Shown here in pieces: positions 16,878 through 24,663 of a stretch of 64,000 nt of DNA. Each line of letters starts with the position of its first letter. Position 1 is the first letter of the stretch. Location of the stretch: contig JAYOLL010000017.1 of assembly GCA_038120295.1 (NCBI GenBank), positions 1 to 64,000 on the forward strand, written 5' to 3'. This DNA comes from JAYOEY01 sp038120295 (GTDB lineage: Bacteria > Pseudomonadota > Alphaproteobacteria > MPNO01 > UBA2964). The notes beneath the pieces were generated by a model. That model ran no database searches, had not been told where the DNA came from, and saw only the letters and a program-made list of their open reading frames with translations. A program made the translations under genes and the position numbers.

Positions 16878-17779
16878 TCCGCGGCCTTTCTACTCGCCCG
16901 GTTCTCCCGTGACGTGTTGTACCAGGTTGCCGCGAAGATAATCACCGCGCCCATCCAGACCCATAGATCGGGCTCTTCGAGATAGAGAAAGAACCCGAAC
17001 AGGGCGGCGATCGGCAGGCGCAGGAAGTCGAAGGGAGCAACGAAACTGGCGTCGGCTGCGGCAAACGCCCGAATAATGCAGAAATGGGCAAGCCACCCGA
17101 ATACGCCCAGCAGAAGGATCGGAATCGTGTCTTCAGCCATCAACGGTTGCCATTTCCAGATCGCCGGGATGGCGGATATCGGGATGAAAATGACCGACAT
17201 GTAGAACAGCACCGCGTTGGGGCTGTCGGTCCGCGACAGCGCCTTTGTCGATACGCCTGACGAAGCGTAGAAAACCGCAGAGGCAATCACCGCGATGATG
17301 CCGGGCGTGACGTCGACGAAGCCGGGGCGGATGATGACCAGAGCGCCGGCGAACCCGATGGCCGTTGCCGCCCACCGGTGAAACCCGACGCTTTCGCGCA
17401 GGAAGATCGCTGCCAGAACCACTGAAAAGAGCGGTACCGTGAATTGCAGCGCCGAGAGGTCGGCGAGCGGCACCAGCGTCACGCCGAAGAACCAGCCGAC
17501 ATTTCCGAAATAGTGGATCGTGTTGCGGAAAACGTGGAGCCCGATCCTTCGGGTCTTCAGGTTGATCAGCCCTACCTTGATGGCCCAGGGCAGAATCAGG
17601 AAAAAGCTCACCACGCTCCGCAGGAAGATCATCTGCAGCACGTCGTACTGCGTCTGCAGATGCCGGATCACGAGCGCGAGGAGCGTCAGGAACAGACCGC
17701 CAAGGATCATCCAGATCGCACCGCGGACAGTTCCCGGCAATCTGCCGAACGCGCGTTCGAGGGGGGACAGAAGGACCAT
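16874..17779 (-). CDS. DMT/EamA family transporter
   Basis: About 300 residues with ten predicted transmembrane helices in two EamA repeats (AIWMILGGLFLTLLALVIRH, LQFTVPLFSVVLAAIFLRESVG, then the second half ending LWVWMGAVIIFAATWY). Drug/metabolite superfamily exporters move amino acids, nucleosides or drugs. The ATG at 17779 lies 4 bp past the gamma-glutamyltransferase stop and is preferred to an upstream start overlapping that gene. Substrate unknown; the flanking gamma-glutamyltransferase hints at peptide or amino acid traffic (inference). Confidence 0.88.
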   Translation of the reverse strand: MVLLSPLERAFGRLPGTVRGAIWMILGGLFLTLLALVIRHLQTQYDVLQMIFLRSVVSFFLILPWAIKVGLINLKTRRIGLHVFRNTIHYFGNVGWFFGVTLVPLADLSALQFTVPLFSVVLAAIFLRESVGFHRWAATAIGFAGALVIIRPGFVDVTPGIIAVIASAVFYASSGVSTKALSRTDSPNAVLFYMSVIFIPISAIPAIWKWQPLMAEDTIPILLLGVFGWLAHFCIIRAFAAADASFVAPFDFLRLPIAALFGFFLYLEEPDLWVWMGAVIIFAATWYNTSRENRASRKAAE

Positions 17780-17783
17780 CCCG

Positions 17784-19538
17784 TCAGTCGCCCAGCGCGA
17801 TGCCTTCGCGCCGCGGGTCTGCCCCGCCGTCCAGAACGCGGTCGAGCCCGCCTTCCGGCCCATTGTTCAGGACGCGCACGCCGTGCAGCCCGCTGGTACG
17901 GGGCCGAATGCGCGGATTATGGCCGAGCGCCTTCAGCGCAGGGACGAGGTCTTCCAGTGCGGTTCCCCTTTCCAGCTCGGTTCGGCGATTCCGGTTGAGA
18001 AAATTCGGCAGCGAGATCGCCTCCTGCATCGACATGTTCCAGTCCAGCGATGCTATCAGGCTCTTGGTGACGTAGCCGATAATACTGGAGCCGCCGGGCG
18101 AACCGACAGCCATGATCAGCTTTCCGGTTGTGTCGGTCACAATGGTGGGCGACATGGAGCTACGCGGCCGTTTTCCCGGACCGGGCCGGTTCGCGATTTT
18201 CTGACCGTCGCGTTCGGGGACAGGGGAAAAATCCGTCAGCTCGTCATTCAGCATGAAACCGCGCACCATCAGGCGCGAGCCGAACGGCATGCCGATGGTG
18301 GTGGTCATGGACACAGCGTGCCCCCAGCGGTCCACGGCGCTGACATGGCTGGTGGAGACCGGTCGCTGATCCCCGGTATCCGGTGCGAGAGCGCGGCGGC
18401 GCGACCAGCGTGGCGCGCCTGGCAATGCTTTTCCCATGCTTCGGGCGGCGGAGATGAGCCCGCTGCGCGCCTCGAGATAATCCCGGTCAAGGAGCCCTTC
18501 CACCGGAATGTCGAGGAAGTCCGGGTCCGCCATATACTGGTCGCGGTCGGCGAAAGCGAGGCGGCCCGCTTCCGCGACCAGATGCACCGCCTGCGCGGTG
18601 CCCGGCCCGATACGGGACAGGTCGAACCGTTCCAGCAGGGCCAGAATCTGCAGCGTGGCGACGCCGCCCGACGTGGGCGGCGGCATGACGCAGACGCGCC
18701 ACACGCGGTAGGGCCGGCAAATGACCTGGCGCAGCCTGGCCCGGTATCCGGCAATGTCCGCAATCGTCATCCGGGCAGGCAGGACGGCGCTGGTCGATAC
18801 GGCGCGGGCGATATCGCGCGCAATGGCCCCCGTATGGAATACGTCCGCTCCGCCTTCGGCGACAGTCTTCAGCGTAGCGGCGAGCGCCGGGTTGCGCAGC
18901 GTCGCGCCAACCGGCAGGGGTTCCCCCTCTCCGGTAAAGAAATAGTTCCGTGCGGCAGGGAAACTCTTCAGGTGACGGTCCTGGCGGATCATGCTGTGAA
19001 GCCGTGGCGAGACGGCAAAACCCCGTTCCGACAGCGCGATCGCGGGGTCGAACAACCGTTTCCAGGGCAGTCGCCCGTGCGCCCGGTGCGCCATCTCCAG
19101 CATGCGCAGCAGACCGGGCACACCGACGCCGCGACCGCCCGCCTCTCTCGTCCGGTAAGGGATGGGTTTGCCGTTCCCGTCGAGAAATAGCGTTTCTCCG
19201 GCGGACGCCGGTGCGGTTTCCCGGCCGTCATAGGCCCTGATATCGGCAGGTTTGCCTTTTTCAGGGTCGGGCGGGGCATAGTGCAGCAGGAATGCGCCGC
19301 CGCCGATGCCCGAGCTCTGCGGTTCTACCAGCGTAAGAACCATCTGCGCTGCGATGACCGCGTCGACGGCGCTGCCCCCGGCGCGCAGGATGCCGCGTCC
19401 CGCCTGTGCGGCATGCGGATTGGCCGCGGCGATCATATGTTTCCGGGCGAGGTTTTCGGGCGTTTGCGCACAGCCGGTGAGTAGGCCGCCGAGCAAAACC
19501 GCACAGATCAATCCCGGCAGACCGAACTTTTGGCCCAG
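17784..19538 (-). CDS. ggt: Gamma-glutamyltransferase (start unresolved)
   Basis: N-terminal nucleophile hydrolase cleaving gamma-glutamyl bonds of glutathione in the periplasm, made as a precursor and self-cleaved. The autoprocessing site STSHVSAVD keeps the nucleophilic Thr, SGIGGGAFLLHY and PDFLDIPVEG are family motifs, and GSPGGSSIIGYV forms the second glycine loop. A lipobox-like LLTGC follows a hydrophobic run near the start, suggesting a lipoprotein. No ATG, GTG or good TTG exists between the upstream 12-bp repeats and that run; CTG 19538 or TTG 19511 are possible, or the frame may continue through the repeat array. The gap prevents a decision. Confidence 0.85.
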   Translation of the reverse strand: MGQKFGLPGLICAVLLGGLLTGCAQTPENLARKHMIAAANPHAAQAGRGILRAGGSAVDAVIAAQMVLTLVEPQSSGIGGGAFLLHYAPPDPEKGKPADIRAYDGRETAPASAGETLFLDGNGKPIPYRTREAGGRGVGVPGLLRMLEMAHRAHGRLPWKRLFDPAIALSERGFAVSPRLHSMIRQDRHLKSFPAARNYFFTGEGEPLPVGATLRNPALAATLKTVAEGGADVFHTGAIARDIARAVSTSAVLPARMTIADIAGYRARLRQVICRPYRVWRVCVMPPPTSGGVATLQILALLERFDLSRIGPGTAQAVHLVAEAGRLAFADRDQYMADPDFLDIPVEGLLDRDYLEARSGLISAARSMGKALPGAPRWSRRRALAPDTGDQRPVSTSHVSAVDRWGHAVSMTTTIGMPFGSRLMVRGFMLNDELTDFSPVPERDGQKIANRPGPGKRPRSSMSPTIVTDTTGKLIMAVGSPGGSSIIGYVTKSLIASLDWNMSMQEAISLPNFLNRNRRTELERGTALEDLVPALKALGHNPRIRPRTSGLHGVRVLNNGPEGGLDRVLDGGADPRREGIALGD

Positions 19539-19558
19539 ATAGCGCCCCCTATCCGATC

Positions 19559-19739
19559 CAAGTACCGGTTCAAGTCCCGGTTCAAGTCCGGACCCAAGTC
19601 CGGNNNNNNNNNNNNNNNNNNNNNNNNNNNNNNNNNNNNNNNNNNNNNNNNNNNNNNNNNNNNNNNNNNNNNNNNNNNNNNNNNNNNNNNNNNNNNNNNN
19701 NNNCAAGTCCGGACCCAAGTCCGGTTCCAAGTCGCGATC
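19559..19739. repeat. 12-bp tandem repeat between ggt and panB, interrupted by gap
   Basis: Units of the form CAAGTCCGGACC/TTC start at 19559, 19571, 19583 and 19595, then 100 N, then 19704, 19716 and 19728. Many units contain the palindrome GTCCGGAC. The last copies on each side decay (CAAGTACCGG, CAAGTCGCGA). The register before and after the N run differs by one base, so the N count is not the real length. Confidence 0.85.
19604..19703. other. Assembly gap (100 N)
   Basis: Second run of exactly 100 N, again inside a tandem repeat. If 12-bp units continue in register the missing length should be 3 modulo 12; 100 is 4 modulo 12. Reading frames drawn through it are therefore artefacts. Confidence 0.95.
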
Positions 19740-19889
19740 CAGATACTGACACGACGCTCCCTGACCTTTTTATTGATCGTTCTTTATGCGCCAGTGTCGC
19801 CGAACCGCCAAGGAAATCCTTTCGCCGTTCGGCGTTTGCGGTTAAAAGCTGGGCTCCGTGAAACGAGCAGTCTACCACCGGAGGAAGGC

Positions 19890-20732
19890 GTGAGCGCCGC
19901 CGGCAGGAAAAAACGGATAACCGCACCCCAGCTTCAGGCCTGCAAGGGCGGCGAGCCCATTGTCTCGCTGACGGCCTATAGTGCCCCGATGGCGTCGTTT
20001 CTCGACCCGCATGTCGACGTGTTCATCGTCGGGGATTCGGTCGGCATGGTGCTCTACGGGATGGAGTCGACCCTTGGCGTAACGCTCGACATGATGATCG
20101 CGCACGGTGCGGCGGTCGTGCGCGGAACGGAACGCGCCTGTGTCACCGTCGACATGCCGTTCGGATCCTATCAGGAATCGCCGTCCCAGGCTTTCAGAAA
20201 CGCCGCCCGCATTCTCTCGGAATCCGGGTGCGACGCCGTCAAGCTCGAGGGCGGCGCGGAAATGGCGGAAACCATCGCGTTTCTGGTGCAGCGCGGTATC
20301 CCGGTGATGGGCCATGTCGGGCTTACGCCGCAGAGCGTCAACCGGCTGGGCGGATACCGGGCGCGCGGACGCAACCGGGACGAAGCGGTACGCATCGTGT
20401 CTGACGCCCGCGCCGTCGCGGACGCCGGGGCATTTTCGATCGTGGTCGAAGGCGTCGTCGAATCGCTCGCGCGCGATGCGACGACCGCGGTGCCGGTGCC
20501 GACAATCGGAATCGGCGCCTCGAGCGAATGCGACGGGCAGGTGCTGGTGGCCGAAGACATGCTAGGCCTGTTCAGCGATTTCACGCCAAGCTTTGTGAAG
20601 CGATACGCCTCGCTGGGCGACGCGGTCGGCAAGGCGGCCGAAGCTTATGCGGCGGATGTCCGGTCGCGGCGCTTTCCCGGCAAGGACCATGTCTTTGCCG
20701 ACCGGCCTGCCCGGAACCGGAAGGACAGCTGA
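19890..20732 (+). CDS. panB: 3-methyl-2-oxobutanoate hydroxymethyltransferase
   Basis: First committed step of pantothenate synthesis, transferring a hydroxymethyl group from methylene-THF to 2-oxoisovalerate. About 280 residues with VSLTAYSAPMA, GDSVGMVLYG (Mg/substrate Asp), VDMPFGSY, KLEGGAEM, GHVGLTPQ and IGIGASSECDGQVLV, where Ala-Ser-Ser replaces the common AGxxxDGQ. The GTG start at 19890 is set by GGAGGAAG at 19880-19887. The panC frame overlaps its 3' end. Confidence 0.93.
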   Translation: MSAAGRKKRITAPQLQACKGGEPIVSLTAYSAPMASFLDPHVDVFIVGDSVGMVLYGMESTLGVTLDMMIAHGAAVVRGTERACVTVDMPFGSYQESPSQAFRNAARILSESGCDAVKLEGGAEMAETIAFLVQRGIPVMGHVGLTPQSVNRLGGYRARGRNRDEAVRIVSDARAVADAGAFSIVVEGVVESLARDATTAVPVPTIGIGASSECDGQVLVAEDMLGLFSDFTPSFVKRYASLGDAVGKAAEAYAADVRSRRFPGKDHVFADRPARNRKDS

Positions 20733-21585
20733 CATTCTGACCGTTCGGACAGTGGCGGCGCTGCGAGAGGCGGTAGCCGGCTGGCGCCACGCTGGCGAAA
20801 GTGTTGCGCTCGTCCCGACCATGGGCGGTATCCACGATGGTCATCTCTCGCTGGTTCGGCGCGCCCGCGCCCTGGCCGACCGGGTCGTCGTCAGCCTGTT
20901 CGTCAACCCGACGCAGTTCGGTGCGAACGAGGACCTTTCCTCCTATCCGGCGGATGAGGTCACGGATTGCAGTCTTCTGTCCGGAGACGGTGTCGATGTC
21001 GTCTATGCGCCGATCGTGACGGAGATCTATCCCGACGGGTTTGCGACGACAGTGTCCGTATCCGGTCTGACCGGTGGGCTGTGCGGCGCGCATCGGCCTG
21101 GCCATTTCGACGGGGTCGCGACCGTCGTAGCGAAACTCCTGACTCAATGCCTGCCGGACATGGCCCTGTTCGGCGAAAAGGACTGGCAGCAGCTACAGGT
21201 TATTCGTCGGCTGACGCGCGACCTCGATCTTCCCGTGGAGATCGTCGGCGTATCGACGGTACGCGAGGCCGACGGCCTGGCTCTGTCTTCCCGAAACGCC
21301 TACCTCGAAGAGGAACAGCGGCGAATCGCCCCGGCGCTGCACCGCGTCCTGTCGACGTTGGCCGAAACAGTCCGTGATCCGGGTGCAGGCTGCGAAGGCG
21401 CTGCCCGGGCGGCGGCGGCCAGCCTGCTGGAGGCCGGTTTCGCTTCGGTGGATTACGTGTCGGTATGCGATGCGGAAACGCTGGAACCGCTATCCCGCGT
21501 TGGCGATCCTGACCGCGCCCGCGTGTTCGGCGCGGCCCATCTGGGGCCGGCGCGCCTGATCGATAACGTTCCGGTTAAAAAGTAG
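20689..21585 (+). CDS. panC: Pantothenate synthetase
   Basis: ATP-dependent condensation of pantoate and beta-alanine. Motifs: VPTMGGIHDGHLSLV (HIGH-like, with Gly-Ile instead of Ala-Leu), LFVNPTQFG, GEKDWQQLQVI, ADGLALSSRN. The start is uncertain: ATG 20689 overlaps panB by 44 bp, while homology would begin near ILTVRTVAALREA right after the panB stop, where only ATT, CTG or a later GTG (20752) is available. Coupled with panB as one operon. Confidence 0.93.
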   Translation: MSLPTGLPGTGRTADILTVRTVAALREAVAGWRHAGESVALVPTMGGIHDGHLSLVRRARALADRVVVSLFVNPTQFGANEDLSSYPADEVTDCSLLSGDGVDVVYAPIVTEIYPDGFATTVSVSGLTGGLCGAHRPGHFDGVATVVAKLLTQCLPDMALFGEKDWQQLQVIRRLTRDLDLPVEIVGVSTVREADGLALSSRNAYLEEEQRRIAPALHRVLSTLAETVRDPGAGCEGAARAAAASLLEAGFASVDYVSVCDAETLEPLSRVGDPDRARVFGAAHLGPARLIDNVPVKK

Positions 21586-21596
21586 TTCGTCCGGAC

Positions 21597-21635
21597 CTAA
21601 CGCCCAGTTCTAACGCCCGGTTCTAACGAACGAAC
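21597..21635. repeat. 13-bp direct repeats between panC and lipoprotein gene
   Basis: CTAACGCCCAGTT (21597) is followed directly by CTAACGCCCGGTT (21610) and a decayed third copy from 21623, which contains the stop codon of the minus-strand lipoprotein gene. No terminator hairpin is visible between these convergent genes. Confidence 0.6.
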
Positions 21636-22798
21636 AGGTGGACTTCGTTGCTTTCCGCCGTGTCCTGCTGCGTGGCCGAAAGACGGATGCGGTCCAGTGG
21701 CAGGCCCATGTTGGCGAGCGACCGAAGAACGCTTTCGGCGTTCTTCTTGGCCTTGTTGCTGTTAAGCGTCACCTGGGCCGGCGTTCCGCGGCGGGAGGCC
21801 ACCGCAACGAGATCGAAACCGGCCTGCGGCCGCCGCGCCAGCGCCTGGCTTACGGCGTTGTAAAGCGACTGCTCGTATTCCACGTTCGGCCCGGCGAAAC
21901 GGATCACCATCAGCGGACGGCGACCGGCGGACCCGGCTGCCGAGCTGCTTCTCATCGGGGCGGCCGTCGTCAGCGGCGCCGCCGTGGCATAGGCCCGGTT
22001 CGCAAGGCTGCCGCCCAGCAGTTCACCGTTCTTGATGGCAAGCGACAGCGTTGTCAGATTGCTGCGCTCCGTGGCGACGTAGGACGTCTGGCGGTTGATG
22101 TCTTCGCTGAGTTCGTTCAGCAGCCGGTCGATCAGCACCACCGTGCGGTTAACCTCGTCCTCAAGGATGGCGAGCTGGCGGTGATCTTCCTCGATCGCGC
22201 CGCTCAGCCCGTAGGCCGCGCGGGTGGTTTCCAGAAGATAGGCCGACATGGTGCTTGTGCCCGCCACTGCGTTGGCCAGCGTGTTCATCTGCGAGATATC
22301 GGAATCGATCCGGGCCAGCCCCTGCTGCGCCGCATTCCAGTTCTGAACTAGAAACGGGTTGCCTGGCGTGGTGCCGACCTGGAGCCGCGAATTGATCGCC
22401 GCGATTGACGTATGATAGGCCTGCGAATGCTGTGCGGTCTGGCCTCTGATGGTCTGCAGTCCCGCATTGTGCTGGCGGATTTCACCGCGCATGCGCTGCA
22501 GTTCGCCGCGCAACGTCGAAACCTTCTGGCCGACGAAGGTGCCGGTCTGCTGGCCCGGGGTGACGCTGGGCGGAACGAAATTGGTGTTGCCGAGCGCCGG
22601 CGGCGCACCGACCGGGCCGATCGTCGGCTGATTCATCCGCTCGCCCTGCGAGGCGGGAATTTCAACTTTCTGCGGGGCTGGCTTGGGAGCCGGATCGTCG
22701 CCGGTTAGTGACGGCCAGAGAGAGTCCATCGAGAATGAACATGCGGACAGCGTCGCGGCGGTGCAAAGCGCGGCGGCGGTTTTTAGTGTGCGGGCCAT
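21623..22798 (-). CDS. Envelope lipoprotein with coiled coil and C-terminal OmpA-like segment
   Basis: 391 residues. A lipoprotein signal peptide (LCTAATLSAC) has Cys near residue 20. A Pro-rich linker runs to about 85, then long helical coiled-coil stretches (LRGELQRMRGEIRQHNAG and later HRQLAILEDEVNRTVVLIDRLL). The last ~95 residues, starting PLMVIRFAGPNVEYEQ and including NSNKAKKNAESVLRSL and IRLSATQQ, resemble the peptidoglycan-binding OmpA fold. Likely an outer-membrane lipoprotein bridging to the cell wall (inference). Similar proteins of unknown function occur in Rhodospirillales. Confidence 0.75.
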   Translation of the reverse strand: MARTLKTAAALCTAATLSACSFSMDSLWPSLTGDDPAPKPAPQKVEIPASQGERMNQPTIGPVGAPPALGNTNFVPPSVTPGQQTGTFVGQKVSTLRGELQRMRGEIRQHNAGLQTIRGQTAQHSQAYHTSIAAINSRLQVGTTPGNPFLVQNWNAAQQGLARIDSDISQMNTLANAVAGTSTMSAYLLETTRAAYGLSGAIEEDHRQLAILEDEVNRTVVLIDRLLNELSEDINRQTSYVATERSNLTTLSLAIKNGELLGGSLANRAYATAAPLTTAAPMRSSSAAGSAGRRPLMVIRFAGPNVEYEQSLYNAVSQALARRPQAGFDLVAVASRRGTPAQVTLNSNKAKKNAESVLRSLANMGLPLDRIRLSATQQDTAESNEVHLFVR

Positions 22799-23084
22799 GA
22801 AGGGCCTCTCCCCCTAGTTTCGGTCCAGTGCCTGCCGACGGTCCGAATTTCGTCGCCAGATTCGGTCTTTCGGATTCAGACTCCGTGTCAGGTTATATCC
22901 GGCAAACCCTTGATTCGCACGAATAATACCGAATGGATTCGCTTTTACAAGCCGATTTCCGGCAAATCGTCCGGCGGGCGCCGCGGGTATCGCCGCAACC
23001 GCTTGCCAAGGGGCTTCAATTTCAGTAACGTCCGCCGTTCCGAAATTCGGCCGGGGCGTTTCACCCCCGGTTTCACGGCACAAA

Positions 23085-23161
23085 GCGCCCGTAGCTCAGC
23101 TGGATAGAGCACTAGACTACGAATCTAGGGGTCGGGAGTTCGAATCTTCCCGGGCGCGCCA
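23085..23161 (+). tRNA. tRNA-Arg (anticodon ACG)
   Basis: A 77-nt cloverleaf: acceptor GCGCCCG/CGGGCGC plus discriminator G and encoded CCA, D-stem GCTC/GAGC, anticodon stem CTAGA/TCTAG with loop CTACGAA (anticodon ACG, read as ICG after deamination), and T-arm GGGAG/CTTCC with one G-U pair around TTCGAAT. No integrase or second CCA-end repeat was seen next to it. Confidence 0.97.
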
Positions 23162-23296
23162 TTTTTTCCCTTCAGCACCTCTCCCGGTGACAAATTCACA
23201 GTTGCGCTGTCGGTGGCTTTCGGTGTGCTCTATCGCGTCTGGTCGCCGCCCGGTTCGAGAATACCGGCCAGATGGAAGAGATAAGGGAAAAGACCA

Positions 23297-23701
23297 ATGT
23301 CGGACCGCGACGCCGCACTGTTCGCTAACGAAGCGTTCTACCAGGCTTTCAACGATCGTGACCTCGCCGCCATGAAGGCGCTCTGGTCGGAGGCGGTGCC
23401 TGTCACCTGCATCCATCCGGGCTGGGGTGCGATCGTCGACCGAGAGGAAATCATCGCGAGCTGGTCGGCGATTCTCGCCGATGACAACGCGCCCGGCACT
23501 CGCTGTCAGGACGCCGACGCCGAAATTTACGGCGATATCGCGGTGGTTATCTGTTTCGAACGGCTGGGCGAGGGGCGATTGATTGCCACGAACATCTTCC
23601 ACCGCGAGGGATCGGTCTGGAAGATGATCCACCATCAGGCAGGCCCGACCGCTGCCGCACCCAATCCGGAGATGGAACCGCCGAGCGGCGCGGTTCATTG
23701 A
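23297..23701 (+). CDS. NTF2-like/SnoaL-fold protein
   Basis: 134 residues with the cone-shaped NTF2 pattern: helix ALFANEAFYQAFNDRDLAAMKALWSE, then VTCIHPGWGAIVDREEIIASW, and the strands DAEIYGDIAVVICFERL and RLIATNIFHREGSVWKMIHHQAG. These domains act as small hydrolases/isomerases, as subunits of dioxygenases, or as ligand-binding proteins; SnoaL_3/DUF4440 members often keep the HPGW and W-x-IxHHQ features. Stands alone after the tRNA gene. A poor Shine-Dalgarno (AAGGGAAAA) precedes the ATG. Confidence 0.85.
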   Translation: MSDRDAALFANEAFYQAFNDRDLAAMKALWSEAVPVTCIHPGWGAIVDREEIIASWSAILADDNAPGTRCQDADAEIYGDIAVVICFERLGEGRLIATNIFHREGSVWKMIHHQAGPTAAAPNPEMEPPSGAVH

Positions 23702-23937
23702 TGCTCGCGTTTAGCTGCAATATTCAGAGCTTCGATTTTCTCGCGCGTTTTCGGATGCCGACCGATAAGACACTGAAAAACTCACACGTCATGGTCAGCC
23801 CACGGATCCGGCCGAAAGCCGGTCCGAGGACATGCTCCGGCTGATCTTCCACGAGTTTTTGTTTTTCCCTGAACGTTGAAAAAAGAAAAACGTGTATGGT
23901 CGTGACAAGCACGACCATGACGGTCGGTGTTGTTTGA

Positions 23938-24579
23938 TCAGGACTTCCCGAACAGCCCCTTGATGCCGCGGACGATGGCGTTCCACAGGACTTTCAGCCC
24001 CATGCCGCCGACCTGAACAGGAGCGGCCTGCGGCGGTGGTTCCTTCGGCGCTGTGGGTTTCCCGGAATCGGCAGATTCAGCCGGCGCGGCATCGCTTTGC
24101 CCGTCCGTCTCCGCCGCGCGAGCATCCTGCGCAATGACGTTCTTTTCCAGATTGTCGGCGAACTGCTTTATGATCTGCTGGGCAAGGTCCGCCACCATGC
24201 CGACGCCGCGACCGTACTGCGCGACCGCGCCCGAGAGCTGCAGGTTGGTATGGATAAGAACTTTCGAGCCGTTATCCGACGGCTCCATCGAGAAATCGAC
24301 ATTCGCATGCGCGCCGCCGCGCCCTTTGGCGTCGGTGCCCTGCGCCTTGAGCTTGGCGCAGCGGTTCTCCGGATCGAGTTCCTCGAACGTGGTCTGGCCG
24401 TTGAAGGTCAGCGCGACCGGGCCCAGCTTGACTGAAATCTTGCCCTTGTAGGTCCTGTCGTCGACCACCTCGGTCAGCTCGGCACCGGGCACGCAGGGTG
24501 CGATGCGTTCGATATCCATCAATATGTCCCATGCCTGATCGACGGGGACGGGTACTTCGAACGAATTGTCGAATTCCAT
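23938..24579 (-). CDS. coxG: CoxG-like SRPBCC protein (carbon monoxide dehydrogenase subunit G family)
   Basis: 213 residues. The N-terminal ~150 residues form the SRPBCC/CoxG lipid- or cofactor-binding fold (FEVPVPVDQAWDILMDIERIAPCVPGAEL, then KGKISVKLGPVALTFNGQTTFEE). An Ala/Pro/Glu linker and an amphipathic C-terminal helix (LKVLWNAIVRGIKGLFGKS) follow. CoxG is known as a membrane anchor recruiting the CO dehydrogenase complex or related molybdenum hydroxylases. It lies downstream of a CoxL-like gene on the same strand, consistent with recruiting that enzyme. Confidence 0.88.
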   Translation of the reverse strand: MEFDNSFEVPVPVDQAWDILMDIERIAPCVPGAELTEVVDDRTYKGKISVKLGPVALTFNGQTTFEELDPENRCAKLKAQGTDAKGRGGAHANVDFSMEPSDNGSKVLIHTNLQLSGAVAQYGRGVGMVADLAQQIIKQFADNLEKNVIAQDARAAETDGQSDAAPAESADSGKPTAPKEPPPQAAPVQVGGMGLKVLWNAIVRGIKGLFGKS

Positions 24580-24663
24580 TTTCTGTTCCTTCGGTCTTTT
24601 GCGCGCGTGTTATCTCACAGCGCGCGCCGTTGGGTCCAGCAGGTGCTGGCGCAAACCGGTTAA

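Noticed and set aside
17520..19190. A long plus-strand open frame opposite the DMT transporter and ggt
   Set aside because: Spans two convincing minus-strand genes and has no recognisable fold; typical of high-GC antisense frames.
23085..23161. tRNA-Arg as a mobile element attachment site
   Set aside because: No integrase, no duplicated tRNA 3' end and ordinary genes on both sides.
23702..23937. A 64-residue minus-strand frame in the space before the CoxG-like gene
   Set aside because: Lacks a ribosome site and recognisable motif, with AT-rich, hydrophobic noise; treated as non-coding.
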